Of a stretch of DNA of 30,089 nt, positions 16,336 through 25,375 are shown piece by piece. The notes under the pieces were generated by a model. That model had not been told where the DNA came from and searched no databases. It saw nothing but the letters and a program-made list of their open reading frames with translations. The stretch covers positions 1-30,089 of IMG/VR virus record IMGVR_UViG_3300030110_003669, one strand, 5' to 3'. Within the stretch, counting starts at the first letter, position 1. Each line of letters begins with the position of its first letter. Origin of the DNA: a virus. The position numbers and the translations under genes are program-made.

Positions 16336-17004
16336 TTATCCTGCCGCTCCTGCGCCGCCTGCTAAAGTATTTAAAGTTACATTATTAGTAACAGTAATAG
16401 ATGTTGTAGCACCAGTATCATTACCAATAATTGTTAATTGAGTTGCTCTCGATGCGTCTTGTGGAATAACACCAAGTTTAACTGTTTGTGCAACAACTGT
16501 TTTACTATTTGGTGCGTCATCGTCACCTAAGAAAAATGGCGTTGTCGCCCCTACACCAGCACCAGCTGCTATATCTACAGCCATTGAACAAACTGATTGG
16601 TTATGTAAAATAAATGTGTATGATGCGTCACTAACGTTAGCAGTATTTACCACAATAGTTGGTTGTGGTTGATTTAAACCAGCTGCTGCAGCGAATGTGA
16701 CTGAACCTGGTGTAACATTTATTACTGGCATTTGAATTGTATTCTTAGGAAGAGTTACTAATTTGTATCTCATAACGTGATTCTCATCAGGTATAGCTTC
16801 CAAAAGTGGCATATTCTCTATTACCTTTCCGTAAAAGTCACTTCCATTTGGATGTGTTACATCCCATAAGTTATAATCTACTTCATCATCAGCTAATGCA
16901 AATTTTGTGATATTAAAAGCATCAGTTCCTTGCGCTAATAATTCACGTCCTTTTTTAGTTAATATAGCATCTACTGTTACATTAGTGTTGTTTAAAAATC
17001 CCAT
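16336..17004 (-). CDS. Putative virion structural protein
   Basis: A 222-residue protein. The first 90 residues (NNTNVTVDAILTKKGRELLA, FALADDEVDYNLWD, NMPLLEAIPDE) resemble conserved structural proteins I associate with marine T4-like phages, though I cannot name the family. The remainder is rich in Ala, Thr, Val and Gly with beta-strand periodicity and ends in a flexible GGAGAAG tail, like a small Ig-like or fibre domain. AGGAG precedes the ATG, with a 77-base gap upstream. It sits between the 2280-residue giant and the paralogous pair. Confidence 0.65.
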   Translation of the reverse strand: MGFLNNTNVTVDAILTKKGRELLAQGTDAFNITKFALADDEVDYNLWDVTHPNGSDFYGKVIENMPLLEAIPDENHVMRYKLVTLPKNTIQMPVINVTPGSVTFAAAAGLNQPQPTIVVNTANVSDASYTFILHNQSVCSMAVDIAAGAGVGATTPFFLGDDDAPNSKTVVAQTVKLGVIPQDASRATQLTIIGNDTGATTSITVTNNVTLNTLAGGAGAAG

Positions 17005-17037
17005 AGTGAACTCCTAATTATAAATTTAAATATTTGG

Positions 17038-17054
17038 TATGAATGTGATTCATA
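17038..17054. repeat. Inverted repeat in the gap after the 2280-aa gene
   Basis: TATGAAT and ATTCATA form a perfect 7-bp stem around a GTG triplet, 34 bases before the ATG of the 222-residue gene. The RNA hairpin would be weak and has no U-tract, so it is not a convincing terminator. It could be an mRNA processing or protein-binding site. The rest of the 77-base gap is AT-rich and ends in a good ribosome site. Confidence 0.4.
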
Positions 17055-17081
17055 TATAAATATCATCAATTTAAGTTTTTA

Positions 17082-20000
17082 TTACTTTTTTCCTTTTCCT
17101 TTACTTTTTTTCCCTTTAATTGTCACTTTCTTTTGACCTTTACCTTTTACTCCTTGATTTGTACTTTCAAATTTTGAATCATCTGCTAATTGTTTTCTTA
17201 CTTTTTCTTGCTTTTCTCTCACAACCATAGCATCAGTTATTGGTTTTTCTGGCGTACCACGCTTTGATTTAGCTAATCCCTTAAGACCTCTTAATTTTCC
17301 TTTTGGATTCATAGCTGTTGGTTTACCGATTGGTTTACCTTCAAGTTTAGGTTGGTCTATTGCTTGAGGTTCTTCTATTATGTTTGGATCGAACTTATCT
17401 TTTTTAGGTTCTTTATCTTTAAATTCAGATACTATACCCTCTCCTGTTCTTAATGAAGAATCGCTATCTTTAGTGGTTACTAATTTAGCTGGTGCAGTTA
17501 TTATTATCTCAACAGGAGGCCCACCATCTATAGTTGTATTTTTTGTATTTTTAACTCCAGCATAATTTCTATTAAATAAAGCAGTATCCTCTTCTACTTG
17601 ATTATCTAAATCTACATTATAAAAAGAAGAAGAATACGCTATATATAAAGAAGCACTTAATGAAGAAGAATAATGTGGCATTGTTTTTTGATTCCTACCA
17701 TATATTCTAGATCCAGATATTATAGGTTGAAATACTTCATCATAATGTAAATCACCAAATACGATAGATGATGTCGCATAGTATTTATCTCTAGTCATAC
17801 CAGGTCCGGCATCATTCAATCTTTGCCACATACTTAATTCTATAAAACTATCTCCGACTGAACCAGTAGCTTCTTTTAATAAATTTTCTCCACTTGATGA
17901 TACAACTGATTCGGTTGCATAACTATACATTTCAATTCTACCATCATAGGAACTATAATCTGAAATAACTTTTCCTGCATTAAACGAACCAGTTATTTCA
18001 ATTAAACCATCAACAGCTTTAGAAACATCTATTGAGCCAGAAAAATATCTATCCTCAGCTTCAGGATCTCTAGCTGCTACAACTTTTGGTCTTTCAAATA
18101 TATTTGGTTCTATCAATAAACCAATATCTGGCTTTGCTCTAGCAGGAATCATTTTTCTCAATTGTGGAAATAAAGATTGGTCATAGTATTTTATCAATCT
18201 CATATAATCCCAAAAATTATTAGTAGAAGTAAACTTTTTCCAATAGTGGTCAGATATTCTTTCTAATCCCCTATATGTATTTTTTAATTGGTCTCTCGGA
18301 TCTCCTAAGTATTGATTGAAATCTAAATTACCTACAGAGTCTATAATGTCTCTATTAATAACATCTGTTGGTGCGAAGAAAATACCAACTTTATTTGAAT
18401 CCAAAGGTGCATTATCATATGCTGGCGAAGTAGACCTTTTAGTTCTCGAAAGTATTTCACCAGGTTTCAAAGGATTATCTTCAACCCTTATTTTATTGGT
18501 AGTTCTTCTAAGTGCGCCTATGCTCGGTATAAATGATTTTTGTTCATCCACAACACTTCTAAAAGGATTGCCTGAAAATCCATTGTGTGAACCTGAAAGA
18601 GTTGATGTTTGATTAGAACTCACATCACGAATACCCTCTGTATCTGAAGTCAAACTTTTATTATCATCAAAAGAATATCTAAGAACTAAATTTTCATAAG
18701 ATGATGAAACACTATTACCATCATAAGCTTTTGGATTTGCTATATGATTTTTAAAAGATGATGTATTTAATGTTTCTGTCCAATGTCTATATTCCATCAG
18801 CGAACCTGTAAGTGGCGCACCAATAAAACCATCTTTACTCGAACTAAAATTAGTTCTACCACCAATGTAAATATCACCACTTCCTGAATAATTTCCGTTA
18901 TACCCACCAATGCTACCTGTTATAGTCATAGTTGTACTACTAAATAAATGTATTTTACTTCTGCTACTATCGTATTTACCAACATTCAATTCATATGATT
19001 GTGATATATGTGGACTATCGCTAGCAGATGTTCTAGCTAACATAACAGAATAAAAATCACCATCGTAAACAGGAAAAGAAGTAGATTCTATTTCATCATA
19101 TCCACCAGAGCCTGACAACATAAATGCCACAGAACCATAATCATCTGTAGAACCATTGTCTTTTAATCTTATTATAAAATCATTATCTTTATTTACCAAA
19201 ATCTGATTAGAACTACTTACTGCTCTAAATCTAAATTCAATCGTATCTGGCTTTCTACTTGAATCTGTATCGTCAGCCCAAGGAACTGTCACATATTGTC
19301 CACCTTTAAAATCTATAGCTCTCGTAAACTTTCTCGTAATCTCATATTGTGGCGAAGCATCATCTGGTAGATTTGGTCCTCCATATTCTTTAACCCTTAA
19401 TATTGTAGATGGTATACCATAAACATTTATTAATCCTTTTAATGCTCTAATAGTTCCTTTGTTCTTTAAGAAGAAAGGCATATTGTTTATAATACGACTC
19501 CAAATTTCTCTTGATATATCTCTTTCAGATGTAGCTGAATAATCAGAATAAGCCGAACCAGTTACTTCTTTACCTAAAGCAAATCTTGGTAAATCAACTA
19601 AATCTTTTCCATCATCTAAAGACCAACCTAAAGAACGACCTACTGAATATAGTAAATCTTTTGAAATACCCTCTGTTAATTTTTCTCTTCTATCAAATGT
19701 GTCTGTTATGGCATTTATGTAAACCCAAATAGAATCAAAGTGTTGTCCAATCATATCTATAAATCGTAAATAGACATCATTCTCAACATTTTCTACTATA
19801 TGTTGAGGAAGTAAACTACTTAGTTTGCTTGTGTTTTCTTCATCATAAAGTGAGCCAGAAGTTATTGCTTTATTAAACCAATTTACACCATTAGTAGAAG
19901 TTGTAGTTTCTAAAACATAAGGTGTTCTTACAGTTCCATCACCACTAGCTTTTGGCCACGCATTGTCATATTCAATTCCTAATGAACCACTACTATAAGA

Positions 20001-23000
20001 AGAACTCTCATAATACATATATTTTTCAAATTGGTCAAAATTATTTTTTACTTCCAACACTCCAATTTCAGCAGCATTGATAGAAGCCTCCGAACCACTA
20101 ATTCCTATGAAAGATGAACTTACATCATTAAAATTTTCAATCTGTTCTAATTTAAGTCTAAAATTTCTTATTCTTTTTTCAACCGAACTAAATTTGGTAA
20201 AATTTTCATATCTACTGTGGTCTATATTTAATTCAACACTATCTAAACTTTGACTTAAAAATTCATTTTTTAATTCAGTTGAGATTGTGGTGTCATCAGT
20301 TAATATTTCAATTTCATTTTTAAAATCTGTTTTTCTAGCTCTTATTGGACTTTCTACATTTTTTAAATCAGGTGATTTTAAAACTAACTTACCCTCTTCC
20401 GCTGGAATAAAATCTAATATTTTTACTCTCTCAAATAAAGGTTCAGCCATTTCTTTAACAACGATACATTCATCTAATTCAGCGATGCTATCTGGCAAAG
20501 GTTCATATAATTTATAGACGACAGCGTGAGGATAATCTGAAACATTTAACTTGTCTTGTTTAAAGTTAGTTGTTAAAAATAGTTGATTATTAAATTTAAG
20601 ATAAGTTCGTAAATCTAATGGATTTAAATTTAAATAAGTAACTTTAAAATTTGGAAATCCAATATCAGGTGGATTAGCTATATCATAAACTTCAGTATCA
20701 GGATCATCATCGTCTACTCCAATGTCAATAGCATTTTGTTTGTAACTTCTATCCAAAGTTGCCACCAAACCATCAGATGATATTTCTTGTATTTGTGCAG
20801 TAAATGGTCTATATACCTGTTGAGTTACGGATTCATCTACTAATGTAAAATCCATATAAACATTGTCTACCCAAGTTACACCATGCTCTTGATTTCCATT
20901 AGATCTTGCCTGTCCATAAAAATACAAATACCATTCTTGGTCTAATTGCCAATCATTTGGAATTAAAATTTCTACAGATTTGGTTTCCCATTTACCAGCA
21001 GCATCTGTAGGAATAAATTGATATTGGTGTGCGTAATTATATCTTGGTGGCGCTACTGCTTGTTCTGTCCATAGTGCATTTAAACCATCCCACATCCAAA
21101 ATCCACCTGGACTCATAGTTCCATCTTTTGTAGGATTTGTATCATAACTATATTCAGAAGTTCCATTATCATAAAATGGTTCTAAAACAATTCCACCAGG
21201 TAGTTCTATAACATTCCCATCATCATCCACAATACCATAATTATCTGCGCCTGGATTTCTACTACCAAAAGTCATTGGAACTTCAGCTCCGAATACCTCA
21301 CCAGCTCCATAAAAATATTCACTTACTGGTACTCTTTCAGCAACTCCCTGTGTTTCATCTTCTTTTAAATTAATCCACTGTCCACCATTTTCTGCAGCTA
21401 CACCATAAATTCCACTATAATTAGAAAAGTGACCACTTGTATGTGAATTTGAAAACCAAACATCAAAATAATTTCCATCTACTCCTGAAAAAGTATTATT
21501 AAAAGAACCTGCTGCTCCATTAGCATCTTCTTCAAACCAAGTGTCTTGATTAGTAGTAAAAGGATCACCATCACCATCGTGCGTTTTCCACGCTTTATTT
21601 GTACCCTTAACACAAGCCCAATGATGCCAAGTATTACCACTTCTTTGTTTTCCAGAAAAACCCCATTCCATTTCACCACCTTGATTATTAACAATATCAT
21701 TAAATGAGGCATCTAAATCTTTTAAATAATGAAACTGTTCAAAATTTGATTCTCCAATTTCAGCCATAAAGACTTTATTTGAATCTTCATTACCACGACC
21801 ATCTGTATAAAATAGAATAAAGAAATTATCTCTATTGTGGTCGTTATTTGTAGCTCTTGTTCTCGTTATACTTTGTACTCTACCGTGTTCAAATATATCG
21901 GTATAAACTGAATGGGTTTTGATTGTATTGCCATCTGAATCTGTTTTAGCTATTGTTTGGTCACGTAATGATGGAAACATAGATTCAAGTGTAATACAAC
22001 GAATTTTTGATCTATTTGTAGTGTACCCTACATCTCCAACAACCCAAACTAAATCATCTTTTAATAAAATAACAGCATTATTATTTATAAGCTCTGAAGG
22101 TACACCGCAAATACTAGTCATTTTAGTATCTTCACCATCTAATGTTGTACCTGTTTGCCAACCTCTGTTTTCACCAGGATAAATACTTCTTGGAAAATAT
22201 GGTTGCCCTTGCCCCTCTAACTGATAAGGATGACTATTTACTGCTTCTGGATATTCTAAAGGATTTACTGTATTTTGTGGTGCTGTAGGGAAAGGACTTG
22301 CATAATCAGGATTTGCACCCCAAGCAGTTCCATCCCAAATCCATTCATCGCCTACACTTATTGTGTTTGCCTTATCATACTGATTATTAAAAGAAGCGTT
22401 ATGTAAATTTGGTTGCCAGGTAAAAATTGGATTATTACCACCAGAACTTTGAGTTATTATCCAAGCTCCCTCTCCACCCCAAAATGATGTCGTATCACCA
22501 ACACCTATATCTATTTCTGGCAAATTCTCTAATACTGTACTTACTAATATGCTATATTTACTAGCTGGCTGCTCTTCTATCTCTGCAGCATTTCCTGCAG
22601 TATTTGCTACATATCCTGCGGGCGGACTATCTGGCACAGTTTCATTAGGTGGTGGAGTATTTGGATCAAAATATCCTGTTGGTGGTGCTGTTGGAATAGG
22701 TTCTTCAACTAATTCATTAGGATAATACAGAGATACTAATATACCTCTTCCTGCAACACTAGCTTTTAAATCCAAAGTTAAATTAACTAAATCAAAATGC
22801 TTAACTCCTTGACCTACGAGCGCTCCCATCTTTTGATTTATTCCCAACCAACGAGTTGCGTAGCCCGATGGCCATTCATCTAATTCCATAAAAACTGAAT
22901 TTTGGTCGGGGAATTTCATACAAACTCCACCAGTAACTCCCTCACCTCTCATAAAATGTGCATGATAGCCTAAATGTGCTGTTCCATTCCAAATACTATT

Positions 23001-23924
23001 TGGATTACTCATACTATTATAACCAGGACTCCAACCCAGCGCTCTTACAGATTTAGAATGTAAACTTGAATCCCAACCATATACATCAGCTAAACTTTTT
23101 TCATTACCTAAACTATCAGTTTCAGTAGATTCTAAATCACCATTATTTACAAAATTTGTTCCTGTTTTTACAGGTATTTGAACTTCATTTACTAAAAATA
23201 CACTTGGTATGGTTAATGTACCAAATTTCATTTTTTGAGTAAATAGAAAGCCAGTTGAGTCAGGTGATATATTTACAACATTAGATTCATATAAATTAGC
23301 ACTATCGCCAGCTGGTGCTACAAAATTAATAGTTCCCTCTATCTCATTAGACATTACGGAAGTTTGTATATCTATAAATTGACTAAGGTATGAACCTTTT
23401 ATGTTTTTTGCTTTTAATCTAACTTCTGTACGACTTGGTGAAATTGCATCTATTTGATATTTTAAATCTTCTACAGTTAATTGTTCAGCAGTTCCAGGAC
23501 TTTCTTGAAATGCTTGCTCTGTTCCTGTATATACTTTACCATCAGGTTGAATATTAAAATTAGAACCATAAACCTGCCCTTCAAAGCCTGGTTTATTTCT
23601 AACTAAAACTGCTTGTTCATCACCAGCTAATTTTCTAAAGAAATAATAATTTACATTAAAGATTCCATTATTAAATCCAAAATTTCTTAAATGGTCTCCA
23701 ACATAAAATTCTATATTACCATTATCGGTATTTTTTGTAAATTCACTTTGAGGTAAATTTCTAAAATCTATTAAATTATTTGAATCATCATAGATTTCCA
23801 AATAAGCAAAATCTCTATATCCTTGTTGCCCCCACAAACCATCTTCGTATGGTTTTTCACCAACTCTTTTAGTTTGAAAAGCATTTAGTAATGTTTGATC
23901 TCTTTCGTTTAGTCTGCTAGCCAT
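17082..23924 (-). CDS. Giant baseplate/tail protein with LamG-like and CBM-like regions
   Basis: A 2280-residue protein. The N-terminal 150 residues (TKRVGEKPYEDGLWGQQGY) are probably the attachment part. Residues about 258-400 begin NNGDLEST and read like the first half of a CBM4/9-type jelly roll; about 961-1030 (FYGQARSN, VTWVDNVYMDF) read like the second half. Between them are a Pro-rich linker (about 402-442) and a Trp-rich insert. Residues about 1368-1510 (RFIDMIGQHFDSIWVYINAI; NKGTIRALKGLINVYGIP) recall phage tail-assembly proteins. About 1535-1755 is a LamG/concanavalin-like domain (FKGGQYVTVPW ... YSFDD). The last 30 residues are Lys/Gly-rich. The place after gp25, gp6 and a DNRLRE-like gene suggests a baseplate-periphery or fibre-anchoring protein, perhaps in the position of T4 gp7 or gp10. 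No direct homology to those is claimed. Confidence 0.75.
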   Translation of the reverse strand: MASRLNERDQTLLNAFQTKRVGEKPYEDGLWGQQGYRDFAYLEIYDDSNNLIDFRNLPQSEFTKNTDNGNIEFYVGDHLRNFGFNNGIFNVNYYFFRKLAGDEQAVLVRNKPGFEGQVYGSNFNIQPDGKVYTGTEQAFQESPGTAEQLTVEDLKYQIDAISPSRTEVRLKAKNIKGSYLSQFIDIQTSVMSNEIEGTINFVAPAGDSANLYESNVVNISPDSTGFLFTQKMKFGTLTIPSVFLVNEVQIPVKTGTNFVNNGDLESTETDSLGNEKSLADVYGWDSSLHSKSVRALGWSPGYNSMSNPNSIWNGTAHLGYHAHFMRGEGVTGGVCMKFPDQNSVFMELDEWPSGYATRWLGINQKMGALVGQGVKHFDLVNLTLDLKASVAGRGILVSLYYPNELVEEPIPTAPPTGYFDPNTPPPNETVPDSPPAGYVANTAGNAAEIEEQPASKYSILVSTVLENLPEIDIGVGDTTSFWGGEGAWIITQSSGGNNPIFTWQPNLHNASFNNQYDKANTISVGDEWIWDGTAWGANPDYASPFPTAPQNTVNPLEYPEAVNSHPYQLEGQGQPYFPRSIYPGENRGWQTGTTLDGEDTKMTSICGVPSELINNNAVILLKDDLVWVVGDVGYTTNRSKIRCITLESMFPSLRDQTIAKTDSDGNTIKTHSVYTDIFEHGRVQSITRTRATNNDHNRDNFFILFYTDGRGNEDSNKVFMAEIGESNFEQFHYLKDLDASFNDIVNNQGGEMEWGFSGKQRSGNTWHHWACVKGTNKAWKTHDGDGDPFTTNQDTWFEEDANGAAGSFNNTFSGVDGNYFDVWFSNSHTSGHFSNYSGIYGVAAENGGQWINLKEDETQGVAERVPVSEYFYGAGEVFGAEVPMTFGSRNPGADNYGIVDDDGNVIELPGGIVLEPFYDNGTSEYSYDTNPTKDGTMSPGGFWMWDGLNALWTEQAVAPPRYNYAHQYQFIPTDAAGKWETKSVEILIPNDWQLDQEWYLYFYGQARSNGNQEHGVTWVDNVYMDFTLVDESVTQQVYRPFTAQIQEISSDGLVATLDRSYKQNAIDIGVDDDDPDTEVYDIANPPDIGFPNFKVTYLNLNPLDLRTYLKFNNQLFLTTNFKQDKLNVSDYPHAVVYKLYEPLPDSIAELDECIVVKEMAEPLFERVKILDFIPAEEGKLVLKSPDLKNVESPIRARKTDFKNEIEILTDDTTISTELKNEFLSQSLDSVELNIDHSRYENFTKFSSVEKRIRNFRLKLEQIENFNDVSSSFIGISGSEASINAAEIGVLEVKNNFDQFEKYMYYESSSYSSGSLGIEYDNAWPKASGDGTVRTPYVLETTTSTNGVNWFNKAITSGSLYDEENTSKLSSLLPQHIVENVENDVYLRFIDMIGQHFDSIWVYINAITDTFDRREKLTEGISKDLLYSVGRSLGWSLDDGKDLVDLPRFALGKEVTGSAYSDYSATSERDISREIWSRIINNMPFFLKNKGTIRALKGLINVYGIPSTILRVKEYGGPNLPDDASPQYEITRKFTRAIDFKGGQYVTVPWADDTDSSRKPDTIEFRFRAVSSSNQILVNKDNDFIIRLKDNGSTDDYGSVAFMLSGSGGYDEIESTSFPVYDGDFYSVMLARTSASDSPHISQSYELNVGKYDSSRSKIHLFSSTTMTITGSIGGYNGNYSGSGDIYIGGRTNFSSSKDGFIGAPLTGSLMEYRHWTETLNTSSFKNHIANPKAYDGNSVSSSYENLVLRYSFDDNKSLTSDTEGIRDVSSNQTSTLSGSHNGFSGNPFRSVVDEQKSFIPSIGALRRTTNKIRVEDNPLKPGEILSRTKRSTSPAYDNAPLDSNKVGIFFAPTDVINRDIIDSVGNLDFNQYLGDPRDQLKNTYRGLERISDHYWKKFTSTNNFWDYMRLIKYYDQSLFPQLRKMIPARAKPDIGLLIEPNIFERPKVVAARDPEAEDRYFSGSIDVSKAVDGLIEITGSFNAGKVISDYSSYDGRIEMYSYATESVVSSSGENLLKEATGSVGDSFIELSMWQRLNDAGPGMTRDKYYATSSIVFGDLHYDEVFQPIISGSRIYGRNQKTMPHYSSSLSASLYIAYSSSFYNVDLDNQVEEDTALFNRNYAGVKNTKNTTIDGGPPVEIIITAPAKLVTTKDSDSSLRTGEGIVSEFKDKEPKKDKFDPNIIEEPQAIDQPKLEGKPIGKPTAMNPKGKLRGLKGLAKSKRGTPEKPITDAMVVREKQEKVRKQLADDSKFESTNQGVKGKGQKKVTIKGKKSKGKGKK

Positions 23925-24232
23925 TAGAATTCCTCAAAGTCTCTATCCAAAACAGAATTAATACTAGCTTCATCATCTTTTAATTGGTTTACAATTGAAC
24001 TGTGTATTATTTTTGTAGAAGGATCGTGTGGCAATTCACCTGTATAAGGATCTTCAAATATCAAAACTGTATTATCACTATCTCTAACCAATAAAGTGCC
24101 ATCATTTGATGAACCTGATATAGCAGCTTGCGCTTCTAAAAAATCTTTGTTTGCAAGATAAGCTTGCTCATCTTCATCAATCAAATTCTGGTACCAGGAT
24201 AGATTTTGTAATTCTTCTTGCGTATAAGGCAT
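23924..24232 (-). CDS. Small acidic protein of unknown function in the baseplate series
   Basis: A 102-residue acidic protein (many Asp/Glu; ends DRDFEEF) not recognised. The N-terminus is helical (YTQEELQNLSWYQNLIDEDE), the middle has short strands (TLLVRDSDNTVLIFED) and the end is helical. Its stop shares a base with the start of the 2280-residue gene, so the two are probably translated together, as with a chaperone or connector for the giant protein; that is inference. It begins three bases after the upstream stop with only a weak GAG ribosome site. Confidence 0.65.
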   Translation of the reverse strand: MPYTQEELQNLSWYQNLIDEDEQAYLANKDFLEAQAAISGSSNDGTLLVRDSDNTVLIFEDPYTGELPHDPSTKIIHSSIVNQLKDDEASINSVLDRDFEEF

Positions 24233-24235
24233 TTT

Positions 24236-25375
24236 TTATCTCACTACTTTAAATAAGAAGTCATCATCAAAATAATTTATTGTCTCCTCGTCTGTTCCAC
24301 TCCCACTCACCACTTTAAATTCAAATTTATAATATCTTTCTGATTGAAACCCATTCATCCATAGATTAAAATAGTTTCCTGTGGAATCACAACTTACGGC
24401 AGAACCTGAACCAAATGGTATAATAACATCATCAGTTTGTGCATCTAATACAGAATAATAAGCACCATCTCCACCTATCTGTTCTTTACTTGCACTTGGA
24501 AAATACTTTGCTGTTAAATACTCAGAGGCAGTATTTGAATACGACTTTGTAGGATAGCGACTTCTACCAACCACTCTAAATCTTACTTTTGATTTCTCTT
24601 TATATTCAGGTCTTAAACTTTTCATATAGACTATAGGATCTTCTAAATCAGCACTTGTTAATGGGTCTAATGAGCCTGTGCTAAATTTTGTATCATACCA
24701 TTCTACTTCTAATTTCGGTGGATATATAGTATTGGTTTCTCTTGAGAAGAAAGAAAAGTTTCCTAATCTATCAGTACTTCCCTCATCTGTATTACCATCT
24801 AAATTACCTAAACTACCACTTCTTTTGACAATAAATCCATTATTAGGATATTGTTTTGTTAGCCAATCACCTACTATTGGTGTAACATCCATTCTCATAT
24901 CTCTTGTTTCATATTCAAAAGATTGAGATGCGTATGATGATGAGAACCAAGCACCACCTGAAGAAGATACTGCAGCATCCTCTGCTCTTCCCCAATAAGT
25001 TTTCTCTGTAATACCATCTCTAAAATTCCAAGTTGCTCCCTCTTGAGTCTTTGGATTGTCAGCTCTAAATCCCTCACCTGGCACCCAACTAGCACTTATA
25101 GGGTAAGCAAATAAGGATTGACTATACGACAAATCGGTTGGATTTGCGTCATACATATTTAAATAAAATCTGGCATCTGTAGCTATCTGTCCTCTAACCA
25201 TAGATCTAGATATTTCAGCTAAATCAAATTTAATTAGTATACGAGAAACTCTTACATTTCCACCTGACTGATTCATAGTTTTTTCTATTTCTAATATCTC
25301 ATCAAGTCCTGTGTTTCTACTAGCAGAAGCTTGATATAGTGTAGTATCAAACTCTGGAAAAATAAAATAATGCAT
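24236..25375 (-). CDS. Virion protein resembling DNRLRE domains
   Basis: A 379-residue protein. Residues about 40-230 have the sequence rhythm of a DNRLRE domain, a beta-rich module usually found on large extracellular bacterial proteins: RILIKFDLAEI, a strand with ARFYLNMYDA, a TWNFRD segment, DVTPIVGDWLTKQYPNNGF and, near 210-228, FFSRETNTIYPPKLEVEWY. The last 140 residues form a second beta-rich part (KVRFRVVGRSRYPTK, YYKFEFKVVSG). No catalytic motif is seen. The start overlaps the gp6 stop (TAATG) with GGGAGG inside the end of gp6. It is probably a baseplate- or fibre-associated structural protein; assignment to DNRLRE is by pattern only. Confidence 0.6.
   Translation of the reverse strand: MHYFIFPEFDTTLYQASASRNTGLDEILEIEKTMNQSGGNVRVSRILIKFDLAEISRSMVRGQIATDARFYLNMYDANPTDLSYSQSLFAYPISASWVPGEGFRADNPKTQEGATWNFRDGITEKTYWGRAEDAAVSSSGGAWFSSSYASQSFEYETRDMRMDVTPIVGDWLTKQYPNNGFIVKRSGSLGNLDGNTDEGSTDRLGNFSFFSRETNTIYPPKLEVEWYDTKFSTGSLDPLTSADLEDPIVYMKSLRPEYKEKSKVRFRVVGRSRYPTKSYSNTASEYLTAKYFPSASKEQIGGDGAYYSVLDAQTDDVIIPFGSGSAVSCDSTGNYFNLWMNGFQSERYYKFEFKVVSGSGTDEETINYFDDDFLFKVVR

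Noticed and set aside
17052-17066. TATAAATATCATC on the plus strand, a close match to a T4 late promoter
   Set aside because: It points against the minus-strand genes with no plus-strand gene downstream, and an 8-base AT-only match is expected several times by chance in 30 kb of such AT-rich DNA.
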